64,000 nt of DNA, taken from contig BTRK01000006.1 of NCBI GenBank assembly GCA_036245805.1, positions 3,513,613-3,577,612 of the forward strand, written 5' to 3'. This DNA is from Pristionchus mayeri (lineage: Eukaryota > Nematoda > Chromadorea > Rhabditida > Neodiplogasteridae). This document shows, in pieces, positions 1 to 10,300 of the stretch (positions are counted from its first letter, which is position 1; the number at the start of each line of letters is the position of its first letter). The notes under the pieces are model-generated. The model did no database searches, was not told the DNA's origin, and saw nothing but the letters and a program-made list of their open reading frames with translations. The position numbers and the translations under genes are program-made.

Positions 1-904
1 AGACCCTTGGCAAAGTTCGAAAAATCGAATTCCTCCATAATGCGTGTACGGATAGTACTCGGTGTGTATAGCACGGAGGTCACTTATGAAGTCATCCAGA
101 TGACGATTTCCAGGAAATATAGGTATTGCGAAATTTTTCGAAATTTACTTTTTTGCAACCATTTCGAACGAATGGCATCTTGAAAAATGCGCAAAATTCG
201 AGTGATCATACTCACTAAATTTCATGCCGAAATGTTTTGAAATACTTCAGAAAAATCTAAAAATATCGACTATAATTTACGCATGAAAAAATGTAGCTCG
301 ATGAGATGGGTGGGTATGTACCTTTTTTATTAGGCTGAGTTTTTTCCAATTTTTACTTTTAATTGTTTCACTTATTCTGGTCTTTGGTCCTAATTGATTA
401 TCATTTTGATCTTTATATATTATTAGTGCATGGATATTCTCTTTAGCGCACTTTAGCCCAGACCTCTTGAGAACGCTTAGTGGTCATAGTGTGAAGTCAA
501 AGTAGCCGTGGCAACGAATGTAGCTGCGACTTTCCCAGATTAAATTTTTCCAGTGAGTCGTGATTAGGCAAAATAATCAACACTATCGTGAAGTGTGATA
601 AACGTACATCTCAATAACACATGTAATTCGGATTTGTCACAAAAGACCAGTTCACATAAGGTGCAAATTTCAGAATCGGGTTCAGTTCGCCATGACCAAA
701 ATGTGTTTCGTTTACTGCGCATCCTCACAAATTGGCCTATCGAAATCAAAACTATTTCATCATGAAGCTTCTTACATGAGGAGCTTATATTTGCTTTATG
801 GTGGGCTTTCATCATTACAATCAGAAGCTGCAGTCATCAACACTAATATGACGAAATTTACACATCGAAATCAGTGTATTTCAAAGCTTCCTGATTAGAT
901 GATA
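1..904. other. No gene recognised
   Basis: AT-rich sequence with scattered stops in all frames. Two short open frames (564-815 minus, 692-898 plus) have no family resemblance I can name and overlap each other on opposite strands, so I treat them as chance. It could include the eroded 5' end of the retroelement that starts near 906, but no long terminal repeat was found here. Confidence 0.5.
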
Positions 905-905
905 G

Positions 906-1926
906 ATGGAAGTCCCATATTTTTGTGTTTGTCAGCATCAGCCTTTCGCTTCACCGCGTCCCAACTCTGTTGTCAACTCATCGTACAATACTGGTTCGCC
1001 GCCTACCAAGGCACACACTTCGACAGGGTATCATACTAAGCCATCTGTCTCATCTCAACCCCCCTCTAAGGGATTCACTCCTCCACTTTGTGTATTCTGT
1101 GGCACTCACAGCTACAGTGGGAAATGCACTCAAATCACCTCGATCAAGGACAAGAAAAACATTCTTAAAACCAAGTCGCTCTGCTTTTCGTGTTTCGCTG
1201 CTAATCATCCCTCACATGAATGTCGGAAGTCATGCTTCGTCTGTAATGAGAAACATCACGTATCTCTTTGCACCAAGCCCTCTCCCACTATCCGGTCTGG
1301 TGTGCATTCAGTCACTGCTGATCAACCCATTCAGCTCAATAGTAGGTTGTTCACTGCACCTGTCATACTAGCCAACAGAAGCGTACATAGAACCTCATAC
1401 TCTAACGTGCTGCTCGATACGGATGCACAAGTATCTCTCATATCTCGCAGTCTGGTCAATCAACTTCAGCTTCAACCAGTCGATCAGATGCACGCCTCCA
1501 TCACAGGGGGTTATGAGCGATGAGCAGAATTCCCTCCCCTCCCATCACGATGTAGTACATTTCGATCTCATCACAGATCGTGGTAAGGAAACAATCAGAG
1601 CAATAGTTCACAATAGTGGCTCGATCACTCAGTCTATTCATCATCAGCCATTATCTGCAGCAGATCTAGAAGTGATTAGGGACACCCTATCTACCATTCC
1701 CCATCATTTCACTCAGACAACAGTAAGTCCCGATTTACTTCTATGCGTCGAAGACACAATCAAGGTGCTTGACGGTCATAAGTCTTACCAGGAGGCTACC
1801 AACTCATTCAATCGATCATTGGTCCACTTGTTGTTGGTTCAAAGAACTTCACACCCTCAACCCCAGTTCAGTGCAAAACGGCACTGGCCGCGGACCAGTC
1901 GAGTATCTCTCCTCTCATCACACTAG
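906..1926 (+). pseudogene. Retroelement gag knuckle and protease remnant
   Basis: Frame 906-1523 contains a cysteine-rich block at about residues 58-123 (CVFCGTHSYSGKC, then CFSCFAANHPSHEC and CFVCNEKHHVSLC), the nucleic-acid-binding knuckles usual in BEL/Pao gag. About 45 residues later comes an aspartic protease active-site-like segment (LLDTDAQVSLIS) in which the expected D-T-G reads D-T-D. The frame stops at 1523, and an overlapping frame (1423-1926) carries the continuation, including the segment FDLITDRGKET. The gag N-terminus is not present. Non-functional as it stands; it would have bound element RNA and processed the polyprotein. Confidence 0.8.
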
Positions 1927-1964
1927 GGCATCATGATATCACTCCACCCCTTACCATCGCATCA

Positions 1965-2900
1965 GTGGTTTCCACATTCCATCAGTCTGCAGATCAAATG
2001 GCAGAACGCTTCCTTTCTGTGGATCCAATCTCGCGCATCTACGAGACCACAGAAAAGGAAGAGCGCAAGTTGGCTGACCAATTAGTGACCAAGCATTTCA
2101 ATGACACTGTCCAGTGCCACGATGACGGATACTATGTCCAGTACGCAATGAAGTCTGAGGCCAAGGATGAACTGCCGGATAATTACAACCTAGCAGTCTG
2201 TCGCCTTTCCTCCACCCAGCGCAATCTGTCCACTGACAAAAGCCTCTTGTCCTATTACGACTCTGTCATCAAGGACCAGCTCTCACTAGGGCAGGTGGAG
2301 GTAGTAGATAAATCTGACACTAAGGGCATCATTCATTACTTGGCTCATCAGCCCGTCCTCAGACCCGACAAATCCACTACCCCCTTGCGCATTGTCTATG
2401 ACGCCTCAGCCCACCTCAAGAACAAACCCTCACTCAACGACATGATCTACCCAGTACCAAGTGATCTGGAAATGATCCCATCACTTCTTCTTCGTGCCAG
2501 ACTTAGGCCCTTCCTCATTGTCGCTGATGTCGAGAAAGCATTCTTTCAATTCAAGCTTTGCCCCTCGCAGAGGAACATGCTTAGATTCTTGTGGCTGAAG
2601 GACATCGATAAGCCAGTCACACCACAGAACAACCTCACGCTGAGATTCTGTGTCACTCCCTTCGGTGTCAATCAGAGTCCATGCTTACTCAACAAGGTGA
2701 TTAATCCACATTCAGATCAAGGGCAAAGAGTGTGACCCCCACCTAGTTCACCAGCTAGTCAACAACATCTACGTTGACAACATCATCATTGACGCTGACA
2801 CACCCTCACCCATCATGTACTCTCAATCGAAACACCTGTTCCAGTCAATGTCCATGAATCTCATAGGCTACTCCTCCAATTCCCCATCGTTCGAATCAGT
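1965..2900 (+). pseudogene. Retroelement reverse transcriptase remnant
   Basis: Frame 1965-2735 shows RT fingers and palm blocks: LRIVYDASAHLKNKPSLND at about residues 141-160, then VADVEKAFFQFKL at about 187 (first catalytic Asp), then CVTPFGVNQSPCLLN near the end. The catalytic box appears just after a frame break at about 2735, as NNIYVDNIIID around 2760-2795, so the YxDD-type motif is present but out of frame with the first half. Downstream of 2910 an in-frame stop and shifts continue to 3142. Clearly a dead copy. Confidence 0.85.
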
Positions 2901-3142
2901 ATCCGAATAAGATCAATCCAAGGATACGATACAGAAGCTTCTCGATCTCCTTTGGAACACTGAATCAGATTCACTTTCCATCAAAATTCCAGTCTCTCTC
3001 AAAAGAAAAAAGGAATATAATAGAACCATTCTCAGTACCGTCTCGAGTTCCTATGATCCACTAGGACTACTCAATCCTACTCCTTCCACCACGTCTCACT
3101 GTCCAGAGCCTCTGGAACAACCCCCTCAAATGGGACGCGCCT

Positions 3143-4198
3143 GTGGACGATAGCACTAGGGTATCATTCCATGATCAGATATCAGACCTCGAACGGTTCT
3201 CACTCCAAGTTGATCGATTCACTCACATCTCTGAGCCCGAAGAAATCACAGTTGTCGCATTCAGTGATGCTTCCAAGCAAGCAATGGCTGCATCAGTCTA
3301 CTGTTATGTGCCTGGCCACAAGCCGACACTCCTCATTTCAAAGACGAGACTAGCCCCGATCAATAGTAATTCAACCATCCCTAAGATGGAACTTGATTCA
3401 CTTGCCATTGCTCACAATCTGATTCAGTTCACTGTAGATACTATACGCAAAGAGTTCTCAGACAAACCCATCCATGTCTATTCATTCTCTGACTCTGCTA
3501 TAGTACTCCATTGGTGCAAACCACACTTCAACAAGCCTGTCGGAGTATTCGTTACCAATAGAGTCAACTTGATTCACTCAGTTAGTGACACCCGCTCCTC
3601 AGATAGCAACATCATCTATCACCCACCGCGCCATGTCAGAAGCGAGGACAACCCAGCAGATCATGCTACACGTGGACTCTCATCATCTGACATGAATGAC
3701 CCTACCCACCAGTGGTGGATAGGCTCTTCCTGGTTAGCATCTGATCCATCGGAGTGGCCGGATACAAATCTGTCCGATCTCCACGACCAGGGTATCATTA
3801 CTTTCCCCTTAGCGATCAATGCAAAAGCGGTGTCAGCACCACTAGAGTCGCCCATTCGTCTCAGTCGATACTCAAGCCTCAAAAAGGCTATCAGTGTGAC
3901 AGCTCACGTCTGTAGGTTCATTGCTAGATGCGCCTCCAAGACTAAGAATGTAACCATTCACGAGAAATTAAGTCACTTCCCCTTCAATGACCAACCCGCT
4001 CTGAATGCAAAGGAAAAGCGGTTTGCACTCAATAGACTCATCATTCTCAATCAGCAATCACTCGACGAGTCGGTCATTAAGAAGATGTCACTAGTCCACT
4101 CCCAACTGATAGAGTCACACAGAGTCTCCCTTTTGCTCACTGCGGAATCGATTATGCAGGTCCATTTCACTTGTGCGACGATTCAAAAATTTGGGTAG
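3143..4198 (+). pseudogene. Retroelement RNase H / pol middle region remnant
   Basis: An open frame of 351 residues. The RNase H start is recognisable (VVAFSDASKQAMAASVYC, residues about 33-50), followed by KMELDSLAIAHNLI carrying the second acidic residue and FSDSAIVLHWC carrying the third. The segment RSEDNPADHATRGL is the usual BEL/Pao RNase H end. The frame ends at 4198, where it fuses out of frame with integrase sequence; the integrase zinc-binding region expected here is missing. Confidence 0.85.
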
Positions 4199-5149
4199 TA
4201 GTAATCACCTGTTTCTCTACAAGACTCACACACCTCGAAGTAGTTTCATCATTGCTCCCATCTTCATTCATACTCGCATTCCGTAGATTCTGCTCATGTA
4301 GAGGTACCCCACTGAGAGTAACTTCTGACAAGGCCACCACCTTCAGACTTGCTAGCACATTGCTCTCCAAGTCTGAGCTTGACCAGGGCATCAGTACACT
4401 TTTCTCCTCACTAGGAATCACTTGGAATTTCACTACTGACCATTCCCCGTGGAAAGACGGCATCTATGAGCGATTGATCAAAATCATTAAGGATTCCCTT
4501 TCCCGTTCTATTGGGAAAATGAAACTTGCCATTGATGAGTTCGAGACTGTCATTTACGAAGTGGAGGCACTCCTCAATTCTCGCCCTCTCACTTACGTTT
4601 CCTCAGACGAGGTACAATCATTCACTGGACCCAGCCTTAGGCCAATCGATTTCATTCTTCCAAAATCCCTCCTTGGATGCTCACTCACCCTCACTGATAG
4701 TGACGACTACATTCTTCCAGAGGAGGAAAACTCAAATAGGGAAGCAGCAATCAAGAAGCTGAGAAAATCAGTCAATATCGTTGATTCTTTCTGGCAGAGC
4801 TGGCATAGCGAGTATCTCGCCACCCTAAGAGATTCGTTCAATAAGTCATCTGATCCACTCCAGTCAAACCGATCATCCACGACCATTCCCAAGCTCGGTA
4901 CCATTGTATTAGTCGTAGATGAGAATTGCACCACACCAAGATCATCGTGGAAAATGGCAAAAATCATCACTCTCACCGGTACATCTGCTACTTTGCGCTC
5001 ACATGCTGGTAGACTAATTGAGAGACCACTCAACCTCCTCATTCCACTTGAGATTCATGCATCAGAAGAGTCACACCCCGTGGCCCCTGTAGGACAATCA
5101 TCCCATCCAATGGTTACCAGATCTAAGAGTGCACGCCAAAATCATTAGG
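4171..5149 (+). pseudogene. Retroelement integrase core remnant
   Basis: A 325-residue frame. The catalytic core is recognisable: VVVITCFSTRLTHLEVV near the start, then LRVTSDKATTF with the second catalytic Asp, then GIYERLIKIIKDSLSR, where the Glu of the D-D-E triad sits. The first catalytic Asp (in GIDYAGPF) lies just upstream at about 4150-4170 in the same phase. The end has the BEL/Pao C-terminal pattern PRSSWKMAKI and GRLIERPLNLLIPLE. A stop follows at 5147-5149. No zinc-binding N-terminal domain is present, so the encoded integrase would be incomplete. Confidence 0.85.
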
Positions 5150-5557
5150 ATTCATTCCCTCCTTTCTCCCTTCCCTGAGGATTCCACTGTGACACACACT
5201 GTAATTATCAAAATAAAATCTTTCAATCCTGGTCATTTTTATTCATTATTCATTTCCAGGCCCCGCATCACGCTAGGGTATCATCTCAACTCAACTCTCC
5301 CTCCCACTTGCTGAACGAGGAGGAGCAAATGGATCAATAGGCATTGCTCCTCCAGGGAGAACACACCAATCAAATGGTAATCATCACTTCATTAATCTTT
5401 CATTTTAATCACTTCGTTAAATCATTTCCTATTCAATTTAAGCACATTTATTCCTTTCACTTTCACAATCACTGGCATTATTCACAAAAGCCAGTCAATA
5501 GCTTATCAATTTGACATCAAGTCATTTATCATTTATCTCCAGGACTTCGTCGAATCA

Positions 5558-6138
5558 ATGTTCAATCACCTCAGTCAAGAGCTGTCCGACGTCAAAGAAG
5601 ACATCGGTGACTTCAAGACCAGCATCACGAGTGACCTCAAGTCTATCAAGGACGACCTGGGAGCCATGACCCTCTCCCTCTCCGCTATTCTATCCAAGTT
5701 CACCACTCATTCGAGCCTTTCCCCCATTACCCAATCAGCATCCACTCCCAACACCCCTCGCATTCATATTGCCCCTCGTACTCAATTCCGTACTCCCAAC
5801 TCAATTGATCATCCTAATCAGTCCAGAGATCGCAGTCGGTCCCCTTTTGTCAATCGTTCTACCCCGGTCCCAGGGTATCATTATTGCTCAAACCACTAAG
5901 TGCACCTTGTAACTCCACAGTTCATTACACTCGCAATTGTACTCATGTTACAAGCATTACCACTCGTCTTTCCCTCATGGCTCCTAATCAATGCCACCGC
6001 TGCTTCCGTATCAAGAACGCCGCTCATTCGGCCTCTTGCGAGCCAGACGTTTGCGTCCGCGGATGCGTAGACGACATGGGCCGCGGCATTCGCCATCAGC
6101 AGTACTTCTGCCCACTCAACCCGGAGCTCCAGCCCTAA
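5558..6138 (+). CDS. Accessory reading frame(s) of the retroelement: coiled coil plus Cys-rich segment
   Basis: Two adjoining frames (5558-5899, 113 aa; 5884-6138, 84 aa) overlap by 16 bases in different phases. The first begins with a heptad-like acidic coiled coil (residues about 1-45, rich in D/K/L/I) and then a Ser/Pro/Arg-rich tail ending near RDRSRSPF. The second contains a Cys-rich block (QCHRCFRIKNAAHSASC followed by CVRGC and a later Cys), compatible with metal binding. Composition matches the retroelement rather than the neighbouring genes. Either this is a 3' accessory gene of the BEL/Pao element, or it is the gag start of a second, mostly lost copy. Function unknown. Confidence 0.4.
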
Positions 6139-6789
6139 GATGACGTCGAAGATAGTGATCTCCCCAAGGGAGCCTGGTGAACCCCATTAGATATTTCGGC
6201 CATATTGGCAAAATCTGTACGATGTGTTGTAACAAACTATAATCGTTGTTGTTGCTATTGATAGTTTCGCCTATTGCTCACCCCCCACTTCCCTTTGTTC
6301 GTCCATTCATGCTTCATATAGCACGATGACCCATCAATCTAGAGAATCATTCTCATCCATTCCATCACACACATTCCCCTCACTTCTCTTTCTTTTCTTT
6401 CGCGCCCTCCCAGTGTAGCAAAATCACTTCGCTACTATTAATTCATTCAATTATAATCAATAAAAAATAAATCAATCAATTTAAATAATTCAATATAATT
6501 ATAATCAGTCATTGTTCAATCCCTTCAGTCAGCCTCTACCGTATCATTATTTCAAATTACCGCGAAGGAAGTGTCCTAAACGGAATATGCAGGGTAGCCT
6601 ACCGTATGCCGCGGAGCGCTTGCTTTTTCTGGACTCGACTTTCTTTTTTTGCGTTGAAGAAGATTCCTCGACGTTCACGTCACATTTTTTCTTCCATTCC
6701 TTTTATGCATTCATCACTTAACTAGGCGCACGTGTCTAGCACTCATCCTAATAGGTGAGCACATCGATTTGCGAGCTATTTCATCGTTC

Positions 6790-6890
6790 TTTCCTTAGCT
6801 GTCCTGCGAGTTACGCGAGCTAAGTCACCGTTCCTTTCACTCATTCATTCTGTTAGCTGTCCTGCGAGTCACGCGAGCTAATTCACTGTT
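6790..6890. repeat. Two-copy tandem repeat, period about 58
   Basis: The segment TAGCTGTCCTGCGAG followed by TTACGCGAGCTAA at 6796 recurs with one or two changes at 6854. Each copy also contains an internal inverted repeat (TAGCT...AGCTA), so each could form a small hairpin. It lies in the 3' flank of the retroelement. Confidence 0.8.
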
Positions 6891-6957
6891 CTTTCCATTC
6901 ATTCCGCCCACATTTCACTTTGTCATCATCTTTCACCGTTCAGGCCCGTAGCTAGGG

Positions 6958-7063
6958 CATCATCTCTTCCTCCATCCCACTCGAGACGCCCACCGCATCA
7001 CGAGCTTGGGCATAATCTCTTCCTCCATCCCACTCGAGACGCCCACCGCATCACGAGCTTGGG
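6958..7063. repeat. Two-copy tandem repeat, period 53
   Basis: The 53-base unit beginning CATCATCTCTTCCTCC and ending at CATCACGAGCTTGGG is repeated immediately with a single difference (CATCATC versus CATAATC). A partial third copy starts at 7064. Between 6139 and 7334 no gene is seen; this repeat and the one at 6790 are its main content. Confidence 0.9.
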
Positions 7064-7334
7064 CATCATTCCACTCCATCAATCCCTGCCATCACAGGTA
7101 CCTTTCTTCACCCTCTGATCAATCAATAGCCCATCAAAACAACCCTATTCCCAACGTGTGATCTACCCGTTCTTTCGTGTTTTTCCCTTGTAAATCAAAT
7201 TAAATAAAGCGTATTTATTTTCACCACTCGTCCTTTGCATACCATAAAGGAATTCTAGCAATAGAATTTTTCCATAGATTAACAATCGTTATTTATCCTT
7301 AAATACAATGAGTTTATCTTGACGAGGTCGTCTT

Positions 7335-10300
7335 CTAGAAGTTCACAGTCAGAGCGATGATGGTAAGGATGACGTTGGCAATCTGGAGAATCACGAGGAA
7401 GACGACGTCGAATCGATCGAAGACCTGCAATAATGAAATCAGTTCGCATTCAATGACTCTCTTCATTCAGAGGGCCATCTCACGCCTCTAACCGGCGAGA
7501 AGGAAGAGTGGAGAGAGAGAGTAATTTGTTGTAACTTTTCAATAGATTCTTTGCCGTTCATTCGGTATCGTAATATCGTTTTGTGATGATTAGTTTCCCT
7601 GTACAATCCCTAGTTTTCGTTAATTGAATCCCCGTCACGAGCGATAAATATATTATTATTATTATTATTATTGTCATCGCTAACTCGCCTGCACTAGATA
7701 ATTCCGGAACCCAAATATTGTCACCATTCATGACAACTTTTATTTCGCAACAATCGAAAGATTTGCACAGTTTTTTTGCTATATCATAATGGATGAATAC
7801 ATGATGTTATGGGGTCGGATCCTCACCTTCACCCAGTACAGCAGGAACTCCTCTCGTCTGCGCGTGCGTTCCAGGAACTCGTTGATTTCCTGACAATTTT
7901 TGTAACTGTTTCCAAATTTTATTAATTTTTGTTGATTTCCTAAGTTTCAGACGATCAGTATAAACCGAGTCAATTTCTTGCTTTTGATATGCAGTGCTTA
8001 TTCAGTGGGATTACAACAACATTCATTTCCGAATCAGTCATGTGTAATACGGGGCTGTATAATTTTCGAACTGATAATTTTAGAACTTATTTATTTGAAC
8101 TCAGTGATGTATCATATTTGGAACACTTTTTCTTCTACCACGATATAGTTCCAAAATGACCCGTTCTAAAATAACCTCCAGTGTTTTCTGTATCTCATCC
8201 ACGACGTTCGCCCTCTCCCTGTTGCCATCCGCACTCACGAGCACGCGCAGACCCATCTTGTCGGGCTGCAAATATTATTGCAATATGTTGAAGCCAAAAC
8301 GTTGTTTTTTTGTTTGATATTAACATCTGATTTATAAAACTTTTAAAACAAGCATGGCTCTATCATCAAAAGTCTCAAAGGGAAACATTACAAAGAAAAC
8401 TTTCAAGAACAATAGTAACCTTCGAATGCGGGAACTTGTCCCTCATCTTCTGACTGGGCGGTAGAAGGAGGCGAGTATTGACTCGCTGATGGGCCATCTG
8501 ACAAATCATTCTTTGGTGGGATTAGGGTTTCGGATGCCTTTTTTCAGGTGCGCAAGATAGCGGATAAGCTCATGAATTATGCAGCGCGCCTGAAACATAC
8601 TGGGAAATGACCCTGAATGAACTGAAAATTGATATCAAGGTTACGAGGAGCCAATTTTTCTGGAATTCGCAATACGAGACATCGTTTCTTCATTACTCAC
8701 ACTCATCTATCGACTTGTTATCTTGGATTAACAAAAATTCTCAAAATGCGCGCTTCCAATCGCTAATCAATTCCTACCGTATTTCCAGGCAACCCTCGGT
8801 CTTACTACGCTCCTCTCGCTCAGTGTCAGACGAAATTCAAAGACCCGAATTACGAACTAGCATTATGCAAGAAATACAATTATTACTTGAATGGCGATGG
8901 TGATGAGCACGCCGATGCAACAGACAATGATCTCAGCTAGAACGTAGACGGCTGAATGTTAATTTTATTGATTTCTAGAATTATGATGTTAAGCCCGTCA
9001 ACTCCTTTTATATTTTGGAAGAAGAGAGGGGATGCTTTTCCACCACTTCTTACGCAAATACATACCCAGTCTCGGCAGTCTCGCCTGCTTGGGCATACTA
9101 TCGCCGACCAGATTGAGAATGACACTGAGCGAGAGGAGCGTAGTAAGACCGAGGGTTGCCTGGAAATACGGTAGGAATTGATTAGCGATTGGAAGCGCGC
9201 ATTTTGAGAATTTTTGTTAATCCAAGATAACAAAAAGCGTGCCCTCTCAGCTCGATTGCCGAAGTTGTCCAGTGGAGTGAAGAGACCTGAAAGGTCGATT
9301 ATTGTACAACAACTGCTACTGTAAATCCGGAACTAGGACGGTTGAGAAATGTTGCCATTCGGCCTTTAATAATCAAAGGCGGCATGCCGCAATAATACTC
9401 ATCCGACCTGCTGCCATAAATCGTCTCGCATAATTAATTAATGATCCAATATACCTATTATGCACAGAGTGGTGACGATAAATGTCGGCACGAGCAGCAC
9501 GAAGACGTAGTAGGAAGCGCGACGATGGAGCGTGACGAAGTACCAGACTTCCTGAGAGGAAAGTGTTCCATTTCACGGCGGGGCTATTCCAACTGATTTA
9601 GTTTAGAGGACAGAAAGTCTAATGAGAACTATATACTGACAAGCCGTCTTGAACTATCAAACGCAGCATGGTGAAATATTTAACATCATATGTAGTTCAG
9701 TTTTCATAATTTTAATTCACATGTCAGCGCCGAATTATTCTTTCGTTGTATTTGGGAAGTGAGAAAACTCATTTAAACAAAAAAAGCAACTCATAACTAT
9801 GGTGTGACCTACCTGGAATGCCTCCCCATCGTCGACCGATTGTCGAATTTCTGCCCGAATTTTCTTCACTTCCCACTCCGAGTTGCCCTCGTAGATCTAA
9901 AGCATGCGATGGTTCTAGGGAGATAAAGAGATCGAATACTCTGGAGATCCATGCGTAGTTTTGACTACATATTACTCGATAAGTGACATAGTTTTGCGAT
10001 TTGTGAATGGTTTACTTTTTGGACTGGCTAAGGAAGACACATGATGAATAATGAATTCTTCAAACTAAATATTGTTGTTGAAACATAAGAGTGCTAAAAG
10101 AAGTCTTCTGCGACTGATACATGTTTATTGATTAGTATTTTTTTACCGTACCCCTCCTCCTCCGGTCAGTTTAATCTCCGTCTGATTGGTTGTGATCTGC
10201 GTCTCTGCCGCAGTGTACACCCAGCTGCAATTGGGAATGATTCGACTAGATTGCGAAATTCGGGTAAATATCCCAAATTTCACAAACATTCTCACAACTG

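Larger units (their letters stand above)
906..5149 (+). mobile_element. Defective BEL/Pao-type LTR retrotransposon
   Basis: Domains occur in BEL/Pao order on the plus strand: Cys/His knuckles of gag, an aspartic protease, reverse transcriptase, RNase H, integrase core, then the basic chromodomain-like C-terminal segment. The frames are interrupted by stops or shifts near 1522, 1926, 2735, 2910-3142 and 4198, so no intact polyprotein exists. The N-terminal part of gag is missing upstream. The region between RNase H and integrase lacks the zinc-binding HHCC portion, which points to an internal deletion near 4120. A purine-rich stretch (5318-5330) follows the pol end and may be the polypurine tract. 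I could not define either LTR. Base composition is richer in C than the flanks, as expected for an inserted element. Confidence 0.9.

Noticed and set aside
7645..7671. TTA/ATT trinucleotide run as a functional element
   Set aside because: Simple microsatellite of about nine units, common in AT-rich DNA; no special context.
8607..8903. 98-codon plus-strand frame inside the channel gene
   Set aside because: It is mostly the inverted copy of intron and M2 exon read in a meaningless frame.
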